A DNA stretch of 64,000 nt, from assembly GCA_963377175.1 (NCBI GenBank), contig CAUJNA010001624.1, forward strand, positions 143,501 through 207,500, given 5' to 3'. This stretch comes from Effrenium voratum (lineage: Eukaryota; Sar; Dinophyceae; Suessiales; Symbiodiniaceae). The notes below the pieces were generated by a model. The model did no database searches. It was not told the origin of the DNA and saw only the letters and a program-made list of their open reading frames with translations. This document shows positions 56,536 to 64,000 of this stretch, piece by piece; within the stretch, counting starts at the first letter, position 1; the number at the start of each line of letters is the position of its first letter. The position numbers were made by a program, and so were the translations under genes.

Positions 56536-56647
56536 CCATAGGTGTCCTTTTAGGGAAATAGATGGCCCTGGTAGATGATTAGACCACCAGGTAAACCAGG
56601 AATCGCCCTCGATTTTTCTAGCAAAACAACCAAAAAGGACACCTATG
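56536..56647. mobile_element. Family E short TIR element, complete copy
   Basis: CATAGGTGTCCTTTT and AAAAGGACACCTATG are 15-bp perfect inverted ends, with the core ATAGATGGCCCTGGTAGATG and CCACCAGGTAAACCAGG. No target duplication was found. It abuts exon 56655-56738. Confidence 0.88.
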
Positions 56648-56654
56648 ACACGCT

Positions 56655-56738
56655 TGTGGCTTTTCTCCTCGCACCAAGGTGGCCAAACGCCTCCGGCCAA
56701 GTCGCCTCTGTCTCGGCCCGTCCCCGAAGGCCTCTCCT
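56655..56738 (-). CDS. Probable exon, Arg-rich
   Basis: After the acceptor GCTGCCCAG the frame reads EAFGDGPRQRRLGRRRLATL or, one frame over, RGLRGRAETEATWPEAFGHL. Just upstream, CGACAAC then GTGAGC looks like the donor of another exon (56755-56800). Confidence 0.48.
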
Positions 56739-57065
56739 GGGCAGCGGGGGCTCACGTTGTCGAGCGCGCCGGGACACAGGCGGGACTCCACGTGGGCGGC
56801 TCCAAAACCGGGGACCTCCCTCTTTGATTCACAGGACAAACGTCCCAGAGAGAGGTCACCCATTTCTGTACAGAAGCCCTCCCACTTTGAAAGCCGAACG
56901 CCTCGCGGTGCCACTTCGACTCTGGAAGTCGTGTCGGCAGGAAAACCGTCGGGCTTCGATCGATTGAACGCCGTTGGTTACAGGCAGGGCTCCATTTTGA
57001 GCTCCAAACAGCACGCCCCACGAAAAGATATATTTAGAAACCAGGGTCAAGCGCCCCAGTACCCA

Positions 57066-57250
57066 CGAAATGGACCCCTGCGTCTCTAAAAATCTGCGGG
57101 CGCATGCGTTTGCATGGCCCGTGGGCAAGAAAGTCGCCCAGGAGATGGAACGCGCGCTGAGATCTTTCAGCAGGAATCGCCCCCGCGCGGACGGTTCGGG
57201 GACCACCGGAGCCCCGCAGCCCTACGCAAGCAGCGAAGTTCTTTGCATGC
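57066..57250 (+). CDS. Possible plus-strand exon
   Basis: The plus frame reads LRAHAFAWPVGKKVAQEMER, ALRSFSRNRPRADGSGTTGA, then PQPYASSEVLC, with GC3 about 70%. A minus frame is open with slightly lower bias. If plus, it opposes its neighbours. Confidence 0.42.
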
Positions 57251-57745
57251 GACATCACCCCGTCACCTGGGCAGAGCTGCTCAATGAGGAAAAGTGGTAC
57301 CAAATGAGGGAAAGAGGTCCCATGTTTTTCGGGGGAAACCGCGTCACTAGGCGAACTCAACCACGAAGAAACAAAATGCAAACCCAACTTTAGACTCAGC
57401 CAGGCTTGAAGTACTCATTCGAATATGCCACTGGTCCGTTGGCACGATTGTGCAGACTCAGGAGGTCCAGCATTCATGCAAAATCCAAAGCAAACTCCGC
57501 CTCCAAGCCACAAGTCAGCACTTATGACATGGCCCACGGCTTTTGCAGCTCAATGTCGCACAAGAGAAGCCCGCCCCCTTGGTGTTCCTGAAGTTTTCTT
57601 TGGGGGAAGCCGCATGTGCCGCCGGTGCATTTCAAGGTTGAACCTCCATATATTGCTCCTCGATGTCAGATTGATTGTTTGCAGCCAGCAAGAATCCTAG
57701 AACAGCTCAAGGAGGACCTCAACATGGAAAGAGGCCGTTGATTAG

Positions 57746-58042
57746 TTGAGCTACAATCCCCAATGGAAAATTACAACACATACTCAGTCACATCGCAAAA
57801 TGGGCAAAAGCTGCAAGGATGTAGAATTAAGCCAAGGTTCTGCTTTGCCACCCAGGGAAGTCGGGGTGTTGGCATTTCAAGACATTCTCAAAGGAAATGC
57901 CCCTGAGTCGTACTTGTTGTATTTGATCGTTCTGACAACGGCGCTGGAAGTTGAAGAAGATCTGCCAATGGAAGTGCGTGGGCAAGTTCATGCTAGTGAC
58001 CACATCTACTGGGGAATTGTGACCTCACCCCTGGTTTTTTAA
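57746..58042 (+). CDS. Open frame of unclear status
   Basis: 98 codons ending in TAA. The part from GVLAFQDILKGNAPESYLLY to VEEDLPMEVRGQVHASDHIY has natural composition, but GC3 is low. It could be a small gene, a terminal exon or mobile-element debris. Confidence 0.35.
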   Translation: MSYNPQWKITTHTQSHRKMGKSCKDVELSQGSALPPREVGVLAFQDILKGNAPESYLLYLIVLTTALEVEEDLPMEVRGQVHASDHIYWGIVTSPLVF

Positions 58043-58544
58043 CACCACAAGGAATACTCCTAAATGTCACCGTACCTAGTCAGCAAGGATACGCCAGCAT
58101 CCACTTTGAGATGCCAAGGGCCCCGGGACATGGGTCCTTTGAAACCAACAGGACCCAACAGGCAGGTGAAAACAAGCCCTATTATGCAACCCGATCCCTG
58201 CTTCTTTATATTCGCGTGTTTCCCAGAACAACATAACTTGTTTTTGGTGTGACACTCTGCATATTCCCCTAAGGACCCAAGCATCCGCCAAGGCACTTTC
58301 ACCCTTCAAACATCCTCTGAGTGCCCCCAAAAGGTGAGGCACAAACCTAAGGACAGCTTTCCCTCTGCCTCTGAGTGTCCGGTTGTTCAAGACCCTCTTG
58401 ACTTCTAACGCGGGAACTGTCTCCCAAACCAAAAGGAACAACACATTCGCTGGGGGTCAGGTCAACCAAAAAAGCCAGACCCCAAAAACATAAGCCCAGC
58501 CTCCCCCGCCAGTTCAACAAGTTTTCTCGAAATCGCCGGCACAG

Positions 58545-58655
58545 TTATCCAAGGCGCGCTCCACAGCTGAGCACCTTCCCAAAAGTGTCGCTGTTGGAGG
58601 ATTGAGCATGCTTCACCTCGTGAGCATGGCGCTTCACAGAGCCTGGTTCCCTTTT
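58545..58655 (-). CDS. Probable exon
   Basis: The frame reads SVKRHAHEVKHAQSSNSDTF, then GKVLSCGARLG, followed by TAA or by a GA-type donor at the same place. Confidence 0.48.
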   Translation of the reverse strand, partial: KREPGSVKRHAHEVKHAQSSNSDTFGKVLSCGARLG

Positions 58656-58999
58656 TCCAACGGAAGTGGACAAGGGCCTGAAAAAAGAAAGACAAAATTA
58701 ATCTTCCAAACCTATCCTCATGATTGTTGGAAAGAGGGTAGTCCCAAAAAGGAAACTCCCTTCTTGGAAACCCCTCATGTGTGCCAACTTTATTTGTGGT
58801 TCACGGGCTTGGGTTGCAGCAAAATCGCATTGGGAAATAATAAGAAGGTGTCACTAAAACAAAATGTGGGTCACGTCTTTCCAGGCTTCTTTGCACTTGC
58901 TGACTAACTTCATTTTCAGGAACCTACTTGTTCATGGCTCTCCCCGAACAAACGCTTAGATTCCGAGAGATTCAACTGCAATTAACTGCAATGCAAGCA

Positions 59000-59770
59000 T
59001 CTGATTGATAAAGAGGTACCAAATACAACTTACACAATATTGATCACTCCCCCGAAACAAAAGGGTGCTCGATACTCTGAAAAAAAACGGCGTTTCTGAC
59101 AAGAACAAATATAGGGTATCCTCCCCCAAATCTTACCCAACCCTGCCCTTCGCCCAACCGCCGAAAAATGTGACCATGTTTTCTGAGACCGCACTGTGTC
59201 AATAGTGCGTTTTCTAGTACATCTCAAAATCCAAACACGCAGAAGTCAATCCGTGCCCCCAAGCTGCAATTTTCTTCATCTCAGTCATCTTGACAACAGC
59301 CCTGCCAACGACCCTCCAAAGTGGAGTACAGACAAGCCCCTGATACGTAATGATACGGTTTGCTTAAAGCTATGGTTCAATTGAGAATAGGCAATTCATC
59401 GGCAGAAGGGTAACCAATCATGACCCCATACTACACGTAGTAAATAAGGCAGCACGAATCAATACGGCACTACAAAACCAATATTAAACTGAAAGGACCG
59501 CAAAGGACCAAAATTGTTAAAAACAAAAACTAACTGATAGAAAACCAAAAGTCATCCACGGCGATCCTCGCAACCAGGTGGCTCTACCCAACCGGTTACA
59601 CCGACAAAATAACATGGAACCCCACAACAGGGACCCTTCCCAAAAAGAGTCTCCTCAAAAGAGGCTTCCTTCTTGACTTGCAGGAGTAACAGCACTAGGG
59701 ATGCCGATGATACCCCACCCAAGAAACGTGTCAAAGGAAGCTTCTTCCAAAGCATTCTTAGTTGAAATCT
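59000..59770. other. Stretch without supported gene
   Basis: AT-richer, with no coding bias or dispersed repeat recognised. Confidence 0.4.
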
Positions 59771-59774
59771 GGAA

Positions 59775-60210
59775 ATGAAGGGGGGAAAGTGGATCTTAGG
59801 GTGGGAAAGGGCGAAGCGAGACCTTAGGAAGGGGGAAAAAGATCTTTGGGGGGGAAACGATCTTCGGAGGTGAAGGAGGAAAAGGGGGAAGATCTCAGGG
59901 AAGGAAAAGGCCTTAGGGGGGAAAGGGGGGAAAGGATCTCAACAGGGAAAGGGGGAAGGGAGGAAAAGGGAGAAGATCTCGGGGGGGGAAAGGCCTTGGG
60001 GGGGAAAGGGGGGAAAGGATCTCAAAGGGAAAGGGAAGGGGGGAAAGGATCTCAACAGGGAAAGGAAGAAGATCTCAGGGGGGGAAAGGCCTCGGGGGGG
60101 AAAGGGGGGAAAGGATCTCAACAGGGAAAGGGGAAAAAATCTTAGGGAGGAAAAGGGAAGATCTCAGGGGGGACGGCGGGGGGGGGGGGGGAGATCTTAG
60201 AGGGGAAGGG
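59775..60210. repeat. G/A-rich minisatellite with AGATCT sites
   Basis: About seven degenerate units of GGGGAAAGGATCTCAACAGG and AAAGGGGGAAGATCTCAGGG, about 60 bp each. The plus strand is almost pure purine with G-runs up to 13. Confidence 0.92.
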
Positions 60211-60479
60211 CAAGGGACAATTCTAAAGGGATGCACATAAGAAAACAGGCCTGTAATGTCGTTAAGCTAAAATATGGGATGTTGGCACTTTCCGCCTTCT
60301 TTAGAAAGGGTTGCCTCATTTTGTCACCCTTCCCGTCTTCAGGACTGAAGGGAGTGCAAAACGTAAAAAGAAAATTTAAAAGTGGGTCCTCACGAAAAGC
60401 GGAAAACAGAGTTTCCTACCGTGTTTGGTTGCATCATCTTCTAGCTGGGAACAACCTTGTGACACTCCACTTCGAATCT

Positions 60480-60612
60480 TGTGAAGTGGCTGGCTTACTT
60501 CTGAGGCACGCCTGAGCTCCTTGGGTAATGTTCTAAACATTCGGGTTGCAACCGCCAAAGCCCTGCTAAAAATATAAGCTATTGCCCTTGAATCCACAAG
60601 CAACACATGCAA
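60480..60612 (-). CDS. Possible exon, helical
   Basis: The frame reads DSRAIAYIFSRALAVATRMF, then RTLPKELRRASEVS. A TTTTTAG acceptor lies inside. GC3 is moderate. Confidence 0.38.
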
Positions 60613-60649
60613 CCAGGAATGGTCGTTGGTTGGGGCTGCAGGGCGTCCA

Positions 60650-61240
60650 GCTCATACTATACTGGGGCTCACGTTGTGGTGCAAATTTGGCAATGTGTAC
60701 ACATTTGTCAGTGGTTTGTCAAAACCAATGGTACCATTTTGGGGTAGGTGAATTTTAGTCGATCGTCTCGTTTTGCCCTCGAGCAGAGAGATCGTAGGCA
60801 AAGACTTTCTCAAGGAGTGGTGGGTGCCAGCAAGCATCTTTTAAAGCCTCAGAGGGACACATAGGGACGAGTCCCTCTGTTGCCACAGCCTACTGGGTGT
60901 GCCAAAACAGTGGCTTGGACCCCTCGCAAAAAATCAGTGACTTTACTTTTGGCTTTCCGTTCAACCAACCTGCAAAAGGTAATTACGCTCCAAAAAACAA
61001 ACACCAATCTTCCGTGTTCAAGGCGTGGCTCAAACAAAACAAAGAAAGTAGCAAGCTGGTGTTTTACTCGACTTGTCTCAACCAACCTCAAGCCAAAAGC
61101 CCTCAAAGACACAAACCCAACTCCGCCTGCGCATCCGAGTCCATGCTGCGCAGAAGCCCAGGAAGGGACACCTGCGTCCAAGTTGCAAATTGCAGCCCCC
61201 AGAGTCGAAGAAACTGTCCACTAATCCCAAAGCAAGATGG
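60650..61240. other. Stretch without supported gene
   Basis: Overlapping frames of 110-178 codons on both strands lack bias. Confidence 0.4.
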
Positions 61241-61243
61241 TGC

Positions 61244-61292
61244 ACATATATATATATATACATATACATATATATATATATATACAATATGT
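61244..61292. repeat. (TA)n-rich tract
   Basis: ATATATAC units followed by ACATACAC units. Confidence 0.9.
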
Positions 61293-61507
61293 TGTATACA
61301 CATACACGTACATATACATACACACCTACAACATGATGTATGTATGTATCTATGTATAGGACTCGATACGTGCTTTACACTTATTTGCAACGATGTAATT
61401 CAGTGTCATGTGATGCGATGTCATGCAAGGTGATGTGATGGGAAAACATGCTATGATGTAGGTATCAATTCATAGAACGCAAGCAAAACACACAGTGCCT
61501 GTGTTTC

Positions 61508-61621
61508 CTAATATGACGGTGAGATGTTTCCACGGGCCTCCTGCTGCTGTATCTGCCGCAGCTGGCGCTGGCGCTCGCTGTGGATCCGCTGCTGGCGCAG
61601 CGAGCGGTTGCTCTTCCTTGG
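61508..61621 (-). CDS. 3' terminal exon, Gln/Arg-rich coiled coil
   Basis: 38 codons after a strong acceptor (TGGCTTTCTCCAAG): PRKSNRSLRQQRIHSERQRQ, then LRQIQQQEARGNISPSY and TAG at 61508-61510. GC3 is near saturation up to the last few codons. Basic and Gln-rich heptads suggest a coiled-coil or nucleic-acid-associated tail. The protein is not identified. It marks the end of a minus-strand gene that extends to the right. Confidence 0.78.
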   Translation of the reverse strand, partial: PRKSNRSLRQQRIHSERQRQLRQIQQQEARGNISPSY

Positions 61622-61655
61622 CTTGGAGAAAGCCACATGAAACCAGAGGCAACCT

Positions 61656-61682
61656 TGTTGAAGAATAGATGGCCCCGGTGAA
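61656..61682. repeat. Family E fragment
   Basis: GAATAGATGGCCCCGGTGAA matches the core of the family E copies. Inverted ends are absent. It lies 35 bp from the terminal exon. Confidence 0.6.
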
Positions 61683-62468
61683 TGGAGTCAAACCAAACTA
61701 AACCAGTGCCATCTGTCTCCCAAAAAAGGACAGCTACTGTGGAAGCCCTAAATATTGCAAGTACCACCACGTGGGATGTTGACACCACTTCTATGGCATC
61801 GCCCGCTGCGTGCGGACCCCGCACCCCCAGGTACAATGTTGAAGCCAAGCGCGTAGCCCCTCTTCCGAGGCCCAATATATTGCAAGTTCAACATTGAATC
61901 AGGGGAGGGGGGGCCGCAGATGTCATGTTGCTGTGCTTCTTGTTGTGACAGGTGCCATTATTTCTTTGCTCCGCACTTGCAATAATTTCGGGCTTCAACC
62001 GTATGTGTGAACATCTAGTACGTAGTTAAACCACATGCCAGCCAATCCAAACCACCAATCGGGGGCAACCTCAGCCTTCGAGCCGGCTGCGTAACATCTG
62101 ATGATCCTCAGAAAAACCGGACTTGCTATTTTGCAACCTTAAAATCGTCTTCTCAATAATGGTCTTTCCAGTTGGCTTCTGTCACAAAATCCACCTTGCA
62201 ACAGTTGCCTATTAATACTAGGACAAACCACCCGCTGCAGGCTTTTGTCGATCCACAGTTACTTGTCGGCTGCGTGATCCCGTGCTTCCAAAAGCCTACG
62301 CACTTCAAGGAACCTGCCCAATTGGATGAAAGCCCCGAGCAACATGACAATATTCTATGAACGTGCGGGATGTTTCTCCTCGGGGGGAAGTCCCATCTTA
62401 CAAGGGAGAATCCACTAGAGGCATGGCCGTGGTTTCTCCGGTCAACCTCGCCAGACGTGCCCTAAGAG

Positions 62469-62690
62469 CTAAAAGTGCCAAAAACTCCTGCTCAAAAGCC
62501 TCAAACACAACCTACGGCACCAAGCGACCTTCCGGGCCCCAAAGGGGGACACCCTCCACAAATCGACCAGGGGTTGTTGACGGGGGAAATCCGCCAGGGC
62601 TATGACTCTCGCTAAAACCCGCTTTAGATCCTGAGCAAGCATCTTGCAAATGCGGAAAAAACACATGTACCAAAAACAAATGAGACACCC
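62469..62690 (-). CDS. Possible exon or open frame
   Basis: The frame reads ICKMLAQDLKRVLARVIALA, DFPRQQPLVDLWRVSPFGAR, then KVAWCRRLCLRLLSRSFW and TAG. Natural helical composition, moderate GC3, borders unknown. Confidence 0.45.
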   Translation of the reverse strand, partial: GCLICFWYMCFFRICKMLAQDLKRVLARVIALADFPRQQPLVDLWRVSPFGARKVAWCRRLCLRLLSRSFWHF

Positions 62691-62699
62691 TCCCATACA

Positions 62700-63020
62700 T
62701 CAGCCGGTGGTGGATTAGTCAGTCTGGGCTCAACTGGCAGTCGCCTCACGTGGCCATAGTCAACTTCTGTGGCCTTTTTGTTGGTCCTGGTAGTTGGTTT
62801 TGACCCCGACAACCCTCAAGAGAAACGGGCACCGCCACCGGAACTAGTCTGAGGCGCGGCTTATGTCTGCCAAGCAGCGAAGGTATTATTGAGGTTTGCC
62901 GATCCAAAAGGCCGCAGCCTGGCGTATTTGTTTCAAGGGAGTCAGGGCATTAGTCTCCACTCTTGTTGTTTTTTCTAGTCTCTTCAAGGGACAAACACGG
63001 GTCACCGAAAACGAGGGTTA
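62700..63020. other. Stretch without supported gene
   Basis: No frame with bias and no repeat recognised. Confidence 0.4.
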
Positions 63021-63027
63021 CACAAAC

Positions 63028-63102
63028 CCCAAGCTCTTGGTACCTTCGCAGGTACTTGAACCTCTGTCCCCAAAGTCATCCTCGTAGAAGGGACCCTCTG
63101 GG
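63028..63102. mobile_element. Family A element, degenerate copy
   Basis: TTGGTACCTTCGCAGGTACT and a GGGACCCTCTGGG end are kept; the left inverted end is decayed. Confidence 0.6.
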
Positions 63103-63564
63103 CAACTAACCACCCAACGAAGGGCCAGGACTTAAGCATCAAAAAACGGCGGGTGCTGCTTTTGGGACTAAGCGAGATTTCTCGTCTACTTGGGCGAGAG
63201 GCCAGAAAAAAAACGGAAGGGGGGTTGGAGCCGCTCTTTGCCAACTTCTGATCCAGTGTTTCCAATGTTGCGCTTCTTTAACACCCCTGGTATGGTAGAA
63301 CGAATCTTGTTTGTTGCCCCCTACTAACAATGAACAGAACCGAAAAACAACAAACAACAAAAAGCTCAACCCAACAACTGTGAAGGTTTGGCAGGTCTAA
63401 GTGAACCGACCCCAGACTCTGATAACCCTGTTGTCAACATCGAGGGTCCAGAACTGCGGTTTCGGGCTGCGCACAAACAAAGAAGGAACGGGCAAGAAAA
63501 AAAGCTCAGGTGATATCCCCAACAGCATGCGGTGCTCCTTTTAGTGCTCGCACCACCCCGCAAC

Positions 63565-63608
63565 TCTGGTGGAACTCTGGTGGAAACCTGGTGGAAACCT
63601 GGTGGAAC
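63565..63608. repeat. CTGGTGGAA short tandem repeat
   Basis: Four units of CTGGTGGAAAC/CTCTGGTGGAA. Confidence 0.85.
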
Positions 63609-64000
63609 CTATCTGGGCTAAGACCAAAGCTTTCAGCTGGTGAGAAAAAACCAAAGAAAGGGCACCTGGGGTTTGGATTGGTCACAACACCGTTTCTTGG
63701 TTCTTAGCCATCAAGCAGGCCTTCTTGAAAAAGGTTCTGTGATGAGGGTTTTAAGACGAGCCCTTGCTAGCTTAGACTAGGTATGAGAGAACTTCTTAAG
63801 TTGGGCGCCCTTGCTTTGAACATATGTATGGATTTTGTTGTAATGGTAATTATTGTTTTCCTCCTGGAGGTATGGCAACTTCAACTCAAAAGCTAGATCC
63901 CGTCCCCATTCTTTTCAGAAATCAGCAAGTATTTTACCAAATCTAGGATACACGAAAGATATGAGTGACTTTGCTTTGCAGGATTATGGCTAGATTCAAT

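Overview
The window looks like nuclear DNA of a dinoflagellate, most likely from the Suessiales/Symbiodiniaceae side. I infer this from four things. The coding sequence is cut into short GC-rich, GC3-rich exons of 45-210 bp lying in a sea of introns. Reading frames across several introns only join if a GC-AG splice site is allowed beside GT-AG. One sequence resembles a dinoflagellate spliced-leader relic (50929-50951). Simple repeats and short inverted-repeat elements are extremely abundant. Nothing resembles a bacterial operon, phage, organelle genome, rRNA or tRNA. Nearly all of the long open frames across the window are low-complexity repeats or chance frames and are not genes. The species call is inference.

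Coding layout. Almost every exon-like island reads on the minus strand, as in unidirectional dinoflagellate gene arrays. (1) 0.46-4.9 kb holds a phase-consistent chain of six exons of a voltage-gated cation channel; the S2-S3 and S4-like segments are legible. (2) 7.37-9.71 kb holds five exons of an unidentified protein, perhaps the upstream part of the same gene. (3) 13.9-35.2 kb holds scattered single exons of unrecognised, often charged or coiled-coil-like proteins. (4) 37.5-41.8 kb is a second phase-consistent chain, with a SAP-like module followed by a Gln/Pro-rich segment. (5) 42.6-48.4 kb is a related SAP-like gene whose stop codon is at 42573-42575. (6) 51.1-62.7 kb has further exons, including a convincing 3' terminal exon with its stop at 61508-61510. 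Two plus-strand islands (15.3 and 57.1 kb) and one plus-strand open frame at 57.7 kb are weaker.

Repeats. At least eleven short dispersed families recur. Several have clean terminal inverted repeats and one copy has a perfect 8-bp target-site duplication. They lie unusually close to exons, and one channel exon has elements of two different families on its two sides. Large tandem arrays are: CAAC/CAAG (5.97-7.15 kb), AC-rich (9.83-10.22 kb), a TAG/TATGATTCG compound array (11.88-13.03 kb), a C-rich degenerate array (17.7-19.2 kb), a 27-bp minisatellite (22.48-22.80 kb), a 1.48-kb array of GTT-based hexamers inside an intron (39.43-40.91 kb) and a G/A minisatellite (59.77-60.21 kb).

Limits. 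Exon borders come from reading frame, GC3 and splice-site inspection only. How the islands group into genes is uncertain except where intron phases agree, and no database search was possible.
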